Below, piece after piece: positions 1 to 7,314 of a DNA stretch of 64,000 bases (within the stretch, counting starts at the first letter, position 1; each line of letters begins with the position of its first letter). A program made the position numbers and the translations under genes. The stretch covers positions 222,921-286,920 of the forward strand of contig JAZOAH010000028.1 in the NCBI GenBank assembly GCA_045595395.1, written 5' to 3'. Origin of the DNA: CAKSHC01 sp045595395 (lineage in GTDB: Bacteria; Bacillota; Clostridia; Oscillospirales; UMGS1783). The notes beneath the pieces were generated by a model. That model was not told the origin of the DNA and did no database searches. It saw only the letters and a list, made by a program, of their open reading frames with translations.

Positions 1-191
1 CGCTGGGCTTAGGCGCCTGTTGGTGCGCCGTCCATCCGTATGAGGATCGGCAGAGCGCCATTGCCGAGTTGTGCGACATTCCCGAGCATATCAGCATCTT
101 TTCGGCCGTAACGGTCGGTCATCCCGGCAAGGAAAATCCGCCGATGCCGGACCGTTTCCGTGACGACCGCATACATAACGAAACATGGTAA
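1..191 (+). CDS. Nitroreductase family protein, C-terminal part only (5' end outside window)
   Basis: An open frame without a start enters at the left edge and ends with TAA at 189-191, giving 62 residues. The fragment has the usual tail of small FMN-dependent nitroreductases: a G-x-G-A-C-W stretch, then H-P-Y-E, an IPEH segment, a V-G-H-P-G-K-E-x-P-P turn and a terminal R-x-H-x-E-x-W. In this family the region contributes to FMN and NAD(P)H binding. Nothing can be said about substrate or start. A stem-loop follows directly, with femX about 50 bases further on. Confidence 0.72.
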   Translation, partial: LGLGACWCAVHPYEDRQSAIAELCDIPEHISIFSAVTVGHPGKENPPMPDRFRDDRIHNETW

Positions 192-195
192 AACA

Positions 196-219
196 ACGGG
201 GAGGGTCACCTCCCCGTTT
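196..219 (+). terminator. Stem-loop after the nitroreductase gene, weak terminator
   Basis: ACGGGGAGG (196-204) pairs perfectly with CCTCCCCGT (209-217) around a GTCA loop. Only a short T run follows, so termination may be partial. No clear promoter fits between here and femX, so femX may depend on read-through. Confidence 0.5.
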
Positions 220-241
220 GCCAAGATTGTGAGGTACTTAT

Positions 242-1516
242 ATGATCTGCCGCACCATTGATGCCCAGACTCACGAACAATTCATGCTTGGCTCTCCCAA
301 GGAGCATTTTATGCAGACGGCCATCTGGGGCGAGATCAAATCGACCGACGGCTGGCAGCATGAATTTGTTGGCTTCTATCGCAATGATCAACTCTGCGCC
401 AGCGCCCTGCTCTTCAAAAAAGCCGTGCCCGGCATCAAAAAATACCTCTACTACTGTCCGCGCGGCCCCATTGCCGACTATCATGACCGAGACCTGCTCA
501 AAGAAATCACGCCCGTCCTGCGTGTCTACCTCAAAGAGCACCGAGCCTTAAATCTGACCATTGACCCCGATGTGGCCATTGAATCCTGGGACAAGTACGA
601 CAAGCCGACCATGGAGCGCCAAGACCTTGCCGAATTTCTCTCTACCCTTGGCTGGAAGCATACCGGCTATGTCAAAAATTTTGAAAATAAGCAGCCTCGT
701 TACACCTTCCGCCTATCGCTGACCGACGGGATCGACGCCCTCTATGATAACTGCGACCGCATGGCCCGTAAAAACCTCAAGTTTGCCGATGAGGCCGCCA
801 TCCGTGTCTATCCCTCGGATGAAATGGACCGCTATTTTGAGATCATGCGTGACACGGCCGAGCGTGATCATTTCTATGAGGGATCGCCTGCCTATTACCG
901 CCGCCTGTATCCCATGCTCAAGGAAAAGGGCATGGCCCAGCTGTGGTTTGCCCGATACGAGCCCAAAGAAAATCTGCGGCTGATCGACCATGCCCTGGCC
1001 GACATTGACGCCGAGATCCAGGACATCGACAAAAAACTGACCGTCAAAGCCACCCCCCGCCTGGAAACCAAGAAACAGCAGGCACTGGAAAAGCGAGGCC
1101 GCATCGAAAAGCAGCGGGCGCTGGCTCTGGACTATCTGGAAAAGCATCCCGACGGGCTGGATCTGTCCACCCTCATCACCGTCAGCACGCCCAACCGCAC
1201 CTGGACGGTCTGGGGCGGATCGAGAAGCGAACTGCGCCAGTTTGCCGCCAACTACAAGATCACCTGGCACGCCATCGAAGAGGCCTGTGCCCAGGGCAAG
1301 GAATTTCTTGATTTCTTCGGCAGCACCGGCGACCCCAACCCCGACAATCCCATCACCGGTATCTATGCCTTTAAGAAGAAATTTTCCGGCCTGCATACCG
1401 AATTTGTGGGACAGTTTGACTTGATCATATCCCCCTTCTGGTATCACACCTGGAACACCCTGTCCCCCCTGTTGCTTAAACTGCGCCGCCGTGTGCGCCG
1501 CCGTCAAGACTCCTAA
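242..1516 (+). CDS. femX: FemX/FemAB-family peptidoglycan bridge aminoacyltransferase
   Basis: 424 residues, the usual FemAB length. Family members transfer an amino acid from aminoacyl-tRNA to the stem-peptide side chain of lipid II on the cytoplasmic membrane face. Visible features are the opening that places the substrate (QTAIWGEIK), two GNAT-like lobes, and a charged helical insertion at about residues 245-300 (DIDAEIQDIDKKL onward), which matches the coiled-coil arm of FemA/FemX. The C-terminal lobe ends with DFFGSTGDPNPDNP and GIYAFKKKFSG, typical of the family. GAGG at about 230 supports the ATG at 242. The amino acid transferred (Gly, Ala or Ser) cannot be read from the sequence. A strong terminator follows at once. 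Confidence 0.9.
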   Translation: MICRTIDAQTHEQFMLGSPKEHFMQTAIWGEIKSTDGWQHEFVGFYRNDQLCASALLFKKAVPGIKKYLYYCPRGPIADYHDRDLLKEITPVLRVYLKEHRALNLTIDPDVAIESWDKYDKPTMERQDLAEFLSTLGWKHTGYVKNFENKQPRYTFRLSLTDGIDALYDNCDRMARKNLKFADEAAIRVYPSDEMDRYFEIMRDTAERDHFYEGSPAYYRRLYPMLKEKGMAQLWFARYEPKENLRLIDHALADIDAEIQDIDKKLTVKATPRLETKKQQALEKRGRIEKQRALALDYLEKHPDGLDLSTLITVSTPNRTWTVWGGSRSELRQFAANYKITWHAIEEACAQGKEFLDFFGSTGDPNPDNPITGIYAFKKKFSGLHTEFVGQFDLIISPFWYHTWNTLSPLLLKLRRRVRRRQDS

Positions 1517-1517
1517 C

Positions 1518-1559
1518 AAAAAAACGATCCGAGAACATACTGTTCTCGGATCGTTTTTA
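1518..1559. terminator. Bidirectional terminator between femX and lemA
   Basis: A 15-bp perfect stem, arms 1523-1537 and 1541-1555, with a TAC loop, flanked by A runs on the left and T runs on the right. It serves both convergent genes. Confidence 0.9.
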
Positions 1560-2108
1560 TTCTTCTTCGATGCTGAAATTGCGAATGTTAAATTCCGCCA
1601 TTTTTTTGAGCTTGAACAGAGTAGCCATGATGTTGGACAACGCCCGGTCATAGTACTCGTTATAGGCTCTGGCCTGGCGGTTATACTGTTCACCGGCATT
1701 GGCAATGTCCTGCTCCACGGCACGCAGATCATTTTTCTGCGTCATAAATATGGCACTCACCCGCAACTGCTGATACCGTTCAGCGGCGGCAAACAGTTTT
1801 TTAAGAGCATCGGTCAGTGCCGACTCGGCCTCACACTTTTCCATCAGCGATGTCGCCTTGATCGACTGGTTGCGCAGTGCGATCAGTTCTTCCATAATGG
1901 CCGTTTCATGGGCGGCATATTCCTGCATCGCCTCGATCAGACCGGGGATCAGATCATACCGCTTTTTCATGAAACGATCGACCACTGCATATTTTTCTTC
2001 ACATTCAAAACTAAGAACCGAAAACCGACTGCGCACGGCAACCACCCAAAGAATGACGATGACCGCCACAGCCGCTAAGATTCCTAAAATCCAATAAAGC
2101 CAACCCAT
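1557..2108 (-). CDS. lemA: LemA family membrane protein
   Basis: 183 residues. It starts with MGWLYWILGILAAVAVIVIL, an N-terminal membrane anchor, followed by the helical LemA domain with RYDLIPGLIEAMQEYAAHE, AxNxxA-like repeats (NAGEQYNRQARAYNEYY) and the conserved tail of the bundle. LemA proteins are single-pass membrane proteins; their function is poorly defined. I chose the ATG at 2108 over an upstream in-frame codon because GGAGGT sits seven bases before it and the membrane segment begins there. Its own promoter lies at 2132-2160. The usual TPM-domain partner is absent. Confidence 0.88.
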   Translation of the reverse strand: MGWLYWILGILAAVAVIVILWVVAVRSRFSVLSFECEEKYAVVDRFMKKRYDLIPGLIEAMQEYAAHETAIMEELIALRNQSIKATSLMEKCEAESALTDALKKLFAAAERYQQLRVSAIFMTQKNDLRAVEQDIANAGEQYNRQARAYNEYYDRALSNIMATLFKLKKMAEFNIRNFSIEEE

Positions 2109-2131
2109 ATTCGGACCTCCATTTCCAATAC

Positions 2132-2160
2132 AGTATACCATAATCACTCATCCATTTCAA
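2132..2160 (-). promoter_or_regulatory. Sigma-A type promoter for lemA
   Basis: Read on the minus strand: TTGAAA, 17 bases, TATACT. Confidence 0.75.
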
Positions 2161-2214
2161 GCACCAATACGGTCCGACCGGCATACCCTGGTATTGTAAT
2201 GGAGGTATGAAGGT

Positions 2215-2304
2215 ATGTATTCGAGAAACCTGTTTGACGGTCAGGGCTGCAGCATATCCATCATCATCGTCGGTATTTTGTTGATCATGCTCGTCACCCG
2301 CTAA
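2215..2304 (+). CDS. Very small single-pass membrane protein (29 aa), YjcZ-like in layout
   Basis: ATG at 2215 is preceded by GGAGG at 2201-2205 with nine bases between. The frame runs 29 codons to TAA at 2302. The peptide has a short polar head (MYSRNLFDGQGCS) and one hydrophobic segment (ISIIIVGILLIMLV), ending TR. This size and layout recall the small YjcZ/YtzL sporulation membrane peptides of Bacilli and Clostridia. That is an architectural analogy, not demonstrated homology. It is a lone unit between the lemA promoter and the znu promoter; no clear sigma-A promoter precedes it. Confidence 0.45.
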   Translation: MYSRNLFDGQGCSISIIIVGILLIMLVTR

Positions 2305-2368
2305 ACCGCCAGCGGCCGCAGAAATTTTCTGCGCCCGACATTTTTCCCCTTTCTTTGCACGCTATGTA

Positions 2369-2377
2369 TGGTATACT
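2369..2377 (+). promoter_or_regulatory. Extended -10 promoter of the znuACB operon
   Basis: TGGTATACT has the TGn extension and a good -10. No strong -35 lies upstream at 17 bases. The palindrome at 2382-2396 begins only four bases downstream, over the expected transcription start. Confidence 0.6.
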
Positions 2378-2381
2378 TCAT

Positions 2382-2396
2382 TGCAAATCATTTGCA
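2382..2396 (+). promoter_or_regulatory. Perfect 7-1-7 palindrome, candidate Fur-family (Zur) operator
   Basis: TGCAAAT C ATTTGCA is a perfect 15-bp inverted repeat. Its 7-1-7 geometry is that of Fur, Zur and PerR boxes, and it overlaps the expected start site of a zinc-type ABC importer. A repressor bound here would block transcription. Assignment to Zur is inference from geometry and context. Confidence 0.55.
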
Positions 2397-2410
2397 CATG
2401 GAGGTGCCGC

Positions 2411-3307
2411 ATGAAGCGCCTGATCGCCTGTTTTTGCCTGCTGGTGTTGCTCTCCGGATGCACGCCAGCCCAGGTATCGGATGATCGCCTACAGATCGTC
2501 GTTACCCTGTTCCCCGTCTATGACTGGGTGCGCAACCTGCTGGGAGAGCGTGTCGACGATGTGACTCTTACCCTGCTGGCTGACAATACCGATTGGCATA
2601 GCTATCAACTGTCCTCGGCCGACATGGTGCTTATTGCCGATTGTGATCTTTTTCTCTATCTCGGCGGCAACTCGGATGCCTGGGCGGCATCGGCACTGGA
2701 AAGTACGCCCAATCCCAACCGCATCACCCTAAACCTGATGGAGATCATAGGGGACGATCGACTGCCGCTGGATGAGCACGGGCATGTCTTTGACGAACAT
2801 ATTTGGCTGTCCTTGAAAAATACGGACAAGCTATGCCGTGCCATTGCCGATGCGCTGACCGCCCTGGACCCCGGCCTGGCTGCCGGACAAGAACTCTATC
2901 TCCAAAACATCCATGCCTTAGACCAACAGTATCAGCAAGCCCTTCGCCTGGCCAATAACCATACCCTGGTCTTTGCCGACCGATACCCGTTTCGTTACCT
3001 GGCCGCCGACTACAACCTCACCTGTTATGCCGCCTTTGACGGCTGCTCCGGTGAAACCCGAGCCGACTTTGATACGGTGATCCGATTGGCGTCGGTGATC
3101 GATCAGCAACAACTGACGACCGTACTGATTCTGGAGACCCATGACAGCGCTATTGCCAACTCGGTGATTGCCAACACATCAACCAAAAACCAATCCATTC
3201 TGGTCATGGATTCGATGCAGTCGGTCACCGATCTGTCGACCGATTACCTGATGGTGATGAGAAAAAATCTTTCTGTATTACAAGGAGCTCTTTCATGCCA
3301 CATTTGA
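2411..3307 (+). CDS. znuA: Metal ABC transporter substrate-binding lipoprotein (ZnuA/AdcA type)
   Basis: 298 residues with a lipoprotein signal: LLSGC, Cys17 the lipidation site. It is a cluster A-I solute-binding protein: VVTLFPVYDW near residues 30-39, DWHSY with His63, a short acidic His-rich loop (His123, His125), and DEHIWLS with His130. At the third ligand region it reads FADRYPFRY, the variant with Asp where ZnuA often has His. The family captures Zn or Mn outside the membrane for the ZnuB permease; the metal cannot be decided here. The ATG at 2411 has GGAGGTG just upstream. It overlaps znuC by 13 bases. Confidence 0.88.
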   Translation: MKRLIACFCLLVLLSGCTPAQVSDDRLQIVVTLFPVYDWVRNLLGERVDDVTLTLLADNTDWHSYQLSSADMVLIADCDLFLYLGGNSDAWAASALESTPNPNRITLNLMEIIGDDRLPLDEHGHVFDEHIWLSLKNTDKLCRAIADALTALDPGLAAGQELYLQNIHALDQQYQQALRLANNHTLVFADRYPFRYLAADYNLTCYAAFDGCSGETRADFDTVIRLASVIDQQQLTTVLILETHDSAIANSVIANTSTKNQSILVMDSMQSVTDLSTDYLMVMRKNLSVLQGALSCHI

Positions 3308-3945
3308 CCTGCCGTGAACTGACCGTGGGCTATAACGGGAAAGCCGTAACACCGCCCCTCTCCTTTTCAGTGGAAGCAGGCGACTATCTGTGCATCATCG
3401 GCGAGAACGGATCGGGGAAAAGCACATTGCTCAAAACGCTGCTGGGGCTGATCCCACCCCTAAGCGGAGATGTGGAATCTTCACCGAACCTACAAATAGG
3501 CTATCTGCCACAGCAAACACACATCCAAAGCGACTTTCCCGCCTCTGTCAGGGAGATCGTCCGTTCCGGCCTGCTTGGCCGCCATGGTCTGCGCCCCTTC
3601 TATACCAAACAGGAAAAAAGCCGTGCCTTGTCGGCCATGGAGCAACTGGACATCGCCCACCTGGCCAAACAAGGCTTTCGTGACCTGTCGGGCGGTCAGC
3701 AACAACGCGTTTTGCTGGCACGCGCCTTATGCGCCGCCGAGCATATGCTGCTGCTTGACGAGCCAACCGCAGGCCTTGATCCGCAGGTCACAAAAGATCT
3801 ATATGATATCGTCGCCCGACTCAACCACGATCGGCAGATGACCGTCATCATGATCTCTCATGATTGGCAAGCTACCCAACGGTACGCCACCCACATCCTG
3901 ACTCTGGGATGCCGTCACGATTTCCGTGCGGCGGGAGGTGGATGA
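3295..3945 (+). CDS. znuC: Metal ABC transporter ATP-binding protein (ZnuC type)
   Basis: 216 residues with a complete ATPase set: Walker A GENGSGKST at residues 36-44, Q-loop in IGYLPQQ, signature LSGGQQQRV, Walker B MLLLDEPT, D-loop GLDP and switch His in ISHD. It energises the ZnuB permease. It is slightly shorter than E. coli ZnuC, lacking the longer C-terminal tail. AAGGAG lies upstream of the ATG inside the end of znuA, and its stop is one base before the znuB start, so the three genes are tightly coupled. Confidence 0.9.
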   Translation: MPHLTCRELTVGYNGKAVTPPLSFSVEAGDYLCIIGENGSGKSTLLKTLLGLIPPLSGDVESSPNLQIGYLPQQTHIQSDFPASVREIVRSGLLGRHGLRPFYTKQEKSRALSAMEQLDIAHLAKQGFRDLSGGQQQRVLLARALCAAEHMLLLDEPTAGLDPQVTKDLYDIVARLNHDRQMTVIMISHDWQATQRYATHILTLGCRHDFRAAGGG

Positions 3946-3946
3946 C

Positions 3947-4798
3947 ATGCATGAATGGTTATCGGCTCTGTCGGTCTATCTGCAATACCCCTTTGTTCGC
4001 TATGCCATGATCGTAGCCGTGCTGATCGCTCTATGCTCAGCACTGCTTGGCGTAACGCTGGTACTTAAGCGCTTCTCCTTTATCGGGGATGGGCTCTCAC
4101 ATGTAGCCTTCGGCACCATGGCGGTGGCAGCAGTAGTTGGACTGACCAACGATATGCTGCTGGTCTTGCCGGTTACGGTGGTCTGCGCCGTCTTGCTGCT
4201 ACGCAACGGCCAGCATACCAAGATCCGTGGCGATGCCGCCGTAGCCATGATCTCGGTCGGTGCGCTGGCCGTCGGCTATCTGCTGATGAGCCTGTTTTCG
4301 GCATCGACCAATCTTTCCAACGATGTCTGCGGGGCCCTTTTCGGCTCCTTCTCCATCCTGACCCTGACCCCGACCAAGGTTTGGCTCTGCCTTGGCCTGT
4401 CGCTGGCGGTGATCGTCATCTTTTTCCTGTTCTATCATAAGATCTTTGCCGTCACCTTTGACGAGGAATTTGCCCGTGCATCGGGCCTACGTGTCTTGCT
4501 GTATCATCTGCTGATCTCGATCGTCATCGCCGCCATCATCCTGCTGGCCATGAATCTTGTCGGCTCACTGCTCATCTCGGCCCTGGTTATTTTCCCCGCC
4601 CTGTCAGCGATGCGGTTGTTTAAAAGTTTTCGTTCGGTCACCATATGCGCCGCTTTGCTCTCCGTCGGCTGTACCCTATTGGGGCTGCTCGTCGCCATCC
4701 CGGCTGCCACGCCGGTCGGCGCCACCATTGCGGTGGTGGACCTTATTGCCTTTGGCGCCTGTTCGCTTATCGAGCGCATAAAAAAATGCTATGGATGA
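3947..4798 (+). CDS. znuB: Metal ABC transporter permease (ZnuB type, ABC-3 family)
   Basis: 283 residues, about eight membrane segments, with ABC-3 hallmarks: MIVAVLIALCSALLGVTLVL near the start, RFSFIGDGLSHVAFG, and the EEFARASGLR coupling segment. The ATG at 3947 (MHEWL) is preferred to an upstream codon because GGGAGGTGG lies eight bases before it. The stop codon lies inside the left arm of the terminator, so translation and termination signals overlap. Confidence 0.9.
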   Translation: MHEWLSALSVYLQYPFVRYAMIVAVLIALCSALLGVTLVLKRFSFIGDGLSHVAFGTMAVAAVVGLTNDMLLVLPVTVVCAVLLLRNGQHTKIRGDAAVAMISVGALAVGYLLMSLFSASTNLSNDVCGALFGSFSILTLTPTKVWLCLGLSLAVIVIFFLFYHKIFAVTFDEEFARASGLRVLLYHLLISIVIAAIILLAMNLVGSLLISALVIFPALSAMRLFKSFRSVTICAALLSVGCTLLGLLVAIPAATPVGATIAVVDLIAFGACSLIERIKKCYG

Positions 4799-4813
4799 TC
4801 CATAGCATTTTTC
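4782..4813. terminator. Terminator of znuACB, overlapping the znuB stop codon
   Basis: Arms 4784-4794 and 4800-4810 form an 11-bp stem (AAATGCTATGG) flanked by A and T runs. It also suits the convergent zinc-ribbon gene. Confidence 0.9.
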
Positions 4814-4814
4814 T

Positions 4815-5504
4815 TTATTTGAAGACATCTATGATAGCAAACACCTTTTCGCTCACAAAGGCAAACACATCGGGATAGAAATAAGATACCGCAAACCCGG
4901 CCACCAAAACAACAGCCGTGACGATCAAAAAGACCATCAGCACACCGCGAGCCAGATTTCGGCGGTTAAAATTCCTGGTACCGCCCAGCGCCCATATCAG
5001 CGTGGCCAGCCATCCGATCACCGGAATACTCATCAAGAGCACCGTTCCCATATACTGCGCCGTGCTCAGCACATCGTAGGCCGGATCATTGTAATACTCT
5101 TCATATTCCAACTCATCCATTGTTGACGGGGGGGCCTGGTCGGGTAATTCCATGGTCTGTGGCTCCTGCGGTGCAGGATTCGTGTTTTCCGTCACCGTTG
5201 CAATCACATCGGCCAGATCGGTCATATCCTTCAGATCGTTGTCGATCACGACCGGCTCTCCCGGCGCATGACCGCTATCGGCCGGAGCCGGCTGATCGCG
5301 CAGGATCTCCTCTTGCGGCTCCTGCGGCACATACAGCAGTTCCTGCGGAGCCTGTTTCATTTGGTTGTCTGCCTCTTCTTTGTATTGCGAGGGGAATGTC
5401 GGCTTAAAGGGGGCCGGCCGACGGCCCAAGCGAGCGGCTCCACACTCGGGGCAAAGCTCCATATCATCGGTCAGGTCGGCGCCGCAATTAATACAATAAT
5501 CCAT
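4815..5504 (-). CDS. Zinc-ribbon membrane protein of unknown function
   Basis: 229 residues. The N-terminus MDYCINCGADLTDDMELCPECG is a zinc ribbon with two CxxC pairs. A Pro/Glu/Gln-rich low-complexity linker covers about residues 30-130. Two C-terminal hydrophobic segments follow (MSIPVIGWLATLIWALGG, then GVLMVFLIVTAVVLVAGFAV) with a short tail. The first hairpin resembles regions in small interaction-prone membrane proteins (IPVIGWL). GGAGGCAG precedes the ATG at 5504. A consensus promoter lies at 5533-5561. It is a single-gene unit; I do not recognise a specific function. Confidence 0.8.
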   Translation of the reverse strand: MDYCINCGADLTDDMELCPECGAARLGRRPAPFKPTFPSQYKEEADNQMKQAPQELLYVPQEPQEEILRDQPAPADSGHAPGEPVVIDNDLKDMTDLADVIATVTENTNPAPQEPQTMELPDQAPPSTMDELEYEEYYNDPAYDVLSTAQYMGTVLLMSIPVIGWLATLIWALGGTRNFNRRNLARGVLMVFLIVTAVVLVAGFAVSYFYPDVFAFVSEKVFAIIDVFK

Positions 5505-5532
5505 AACTGCCTCCAAAATACATTCTATCCTT

Positions 5533-5561
5533 ATTATATCGGACAAATTCCGCTCTGTCAA
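5533..5561 (-). promoter_or_regulatory. Consensus sigma-A promoter for the zinc-ribbon gene
   Basis: Minus strand: TTGACA, 17 bases, TATAAT, identical to consensus. It lies between the gene and the terminator of the next gene. Confidence 0.88.
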
Positions 5562-5568
5562 GGGATGC

Positions 5569-5597
5569 AAAAAAAGCGAGGCATAGCCTCGCTTTTG
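5569..5597 (-). terminator. Terminator of the LCP gene
   Basis: GCGAGGC (5576-5582) pairs with GCCTCGC (5586-5592), with A and T runs on the flanks. Confidence 0.85.
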
Positions 5598-5598
5598 T

Positions 5599-6672
5599 TT
5601 ATTCGGATGCAGCAGAAGAACTCTCGGTGCTGCTCAGCTCTTCCGGCTTGGTGTTGGGATCAATATCGTTGTAGATAAAGTTATGAATATGATCGGTCGC
5701 CTTTTCCAGATCGTACTGCATGTAATACACACCGTTGATCATGGCATTTCGAGCATCGTCATAATCGCCGGGGATCATGGTTTCTTCCATCACAACTTCG
5801 CCGCTGGTGATGATCGGTAAAAATTCCAGCACATCGCTATAGGTAAAGGAGGTGGTTACCATGGGGATCATGGCTTTAGCCAACGCCGGGTATTGCATCA
5901 CATGCAATGTCATGGCCTGATCAAATACCGCCATGATCACCTCACGCTGCCGACCGGTACGAGCCTGATCGCTGTCCAACCGGCGAATACGGGCAAAACC
6001 GACGGCCTGATTGCCGTTGAGCAGAGTGTCCGGACCGCTGGTATGTAAATAGTCAGACGCCGAGCCTCGTATCTCGGTTATATGTAAATTGATCTGCCGG
6101 CGTTCGGCCTCGGTAACATCGATGTGAACACCGCCAACCGCATCGATCACATGAGCCAACTGCTCAAAGTTGACGGTAACATACTCGGTAATATCCAGAT
6201 TGAAATTTTCATTGAGGGTCTTTACCGCCAGCGCTGCACCGCCATAGCCGTAGGCATGGGTCAGTTTATCACCCTTGCCGTTGATCTGCACATAACTATC
6301 CCGCATAATGGAGATCAGTTTCACCTTTTTGGTCTGATGATTGATGCTCAGGATGATCACCGCATCACTTAATCCTCGGTCGGCATTGCCGCCTGCACGG
6401 GTATCAATGCCGAATAGGGCGATATTGGTGATCTTCTTCTCCTGTTGGATCGAAGAGTGATAGCTGCTGTTGATACCTAGATCATCGGAAGGCAACTCTT
6501 CCGTCTGCAATCCGCCGAAGAAGTACACAAAGATGCCGACAAAACCAAGCACCAAAATAAGCAGAAAACTGCCGACCGCTAAAAGAACCGTACGCCAGAT
6601 TTTCTTCTTGCTTGTCGACTTGGTATCTACCATCTCAATATCCGGTTTTTTAGCATGTTTTCCCTGTTTCAT
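5599..6672 (-). CDS. LCP (LytR-CpsA-Psr) family cell-wall glycopolymer ligase
   Basis: 357 residues: a basic cytoplasmic N-terminus, one membrane helix at about 27-50 (TVLLAVGSFLLILVLGFVGI), then the extracellular LCP domain. Landmarks are NIALFGIDTRAG, LSDAVIILSINHQTKKVKLISIMRDSYV, the NEN and DAVGGVHIDV segments and GFARIRRLDSDQARTGRQREV, which carries the conserved Arg and Asp residues of the pyrophosphate site. LCP enzymes move undecaprenyl-linked glycopolymers onto peptidoglycan or proteins outside the membrane. The tail is Ser/Glu-rich. The polysaccharide locus at 35-50 kb could supply a substrate (inference). GGAGG precedes the start. Confidence 0.9.
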   Translation of the reverse strand: MKQGKHAKKPDIEMVDTKSTSKKKIWRTVLLAVGSFLLILVLGFVGIFVYFFGGLQTEELPSDDLGINSSYHSSIQQEKKITNIALFGIDTRAGGNADRGLSDAVIILSINHQTKKVKLISIMRDSYVQINGKGDKLTHAYGYGGAALAVKTLNENFNLDITEYVTVNFEQLAHVIDAVGGVHIDVTEAERRQINLHITEIRGSASDYLHTSGPDTLLNGNQAVGFARIRRLDSDQARTGRQREVIMAVFDQAMTLHVMQYPALAKAMIPMVTTSFTYSDVLEFLPIITSGEVVMEETMIPGDYDDARNAMINGVYYMQYDLEKATDHIHNFIYNDIDPNTKPEELSSTESSSAASE

Positions 6673-6711
6673 TTTGTCCTCCCGTATGGTTGTTCTCGGG
6701 TAGCGTCCTAT

Positions 6712-6740
6712 ATTATATATCTATCCTGCCGAAAATACAA
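6712..6740 (-). promoter_or_regulatory. Promoter of the LCP gene
   Basis: Minus strand: TTGTAT, 17 bases, TATAAT. Confidence 0.75.
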
Positions 6741-6753
6741 GACCTGATTTGTA

Positions 6754-6782
6754 AATAAAAAGGCGACCCTTTCGGATCGCTT
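6754..6782 (-). terminator. Terminator of the small lipoprotein gene
   Basis: On the minus strand GCGATCC-GAAA-GGGTCGC forms a stem with one mismatch, followed by a T run. Confidence 0.75.
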
Positions 6783-6799
6783 TATTACGCTGTAGCTTT

Positions 6800-7141
6800 T
6801 TATTTACCAACGTTGCTGCCGCCGATACGGGTAGCCTTACCGGTAGCGATACCGTAGGTGTAAACGCCGGAGCCATCCTTGATGATGCCGATGGAATAAA
6901 CAACCTCGCCGTTAGCATCCAAAGCACTCAGGCAGTAAGCAGACTTGGAGTTGATAACAACATCATTTTCCTGCTTCCAGTCTTCCCATTCCGTACCCTG
7001 CTCGGTAAGCTTCTTGTCAAAATAATAGTTAGCGATTCTGTCAAAATCAGCTTCGGTAACAGGAGTTGCGCCGCAACCGACAAGCAGGCCGGTGGTGCAG
7101 ACAAGCACGAGGAGCATAGCTGCGATGATCTTCTTGGTCAT
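6800..7141 (-). CDS. Small putative lipoprotein of unknown function
   Basis: 113 residues. The signal peptide MTKKIIAAMLLVLVCTTGLLVGCG has a lipobox (LVGC), so the mature protein should be membrane-anchored on the outside. The remaining 90 residues carry no motif I recognise; FDRIANYYFDKKLTEQGTEW is followed by a predicted small beta-rich part (EVVYSIGIIKDGSGVYTYG). GTGAAAGGTGAAAC precedes the ATG at 7141, which I chose over a longer frame because the signal peptide begins there. It has its own near-consensus promoter and terminator. Confidence 0.72.
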   Translation of the reverse strand: MTKKIIAAMLLVLVCTTGLLVGCGATPVTEADFDRIANYYFDKKLTEQGTEWEDWKQENDVVINSKSAYCLSALDANGEVVYSIGIIKDGSGVYTYGIATGKATRIGGSNVGK

Positions 7142-7212
7142 TGTAGTTTCACCTTTCACATTTTCAAATATTATGCCGACCTTGCGCCAAACGCACAAAG
7201 ATCAGCCTTAAT

Positions 7213-7241
7213 AGTATAGTACAACCACAGACTTAAGTCAA
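7213..7241 (-). promoter_or_regulatory. Strong promoter of the small lipoprotein gene
   Basis: Minus strand: TTGACT, 17 bases, TATACT. Confidence 0.85.
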
Positions 7242-7314
7242 CTGTTTTCGCCAAAGTTATCAATTTTTTCATAATCTGTGCACTTTGCACAAAAAGTATG
7301 AGGCGGTCACCGGT

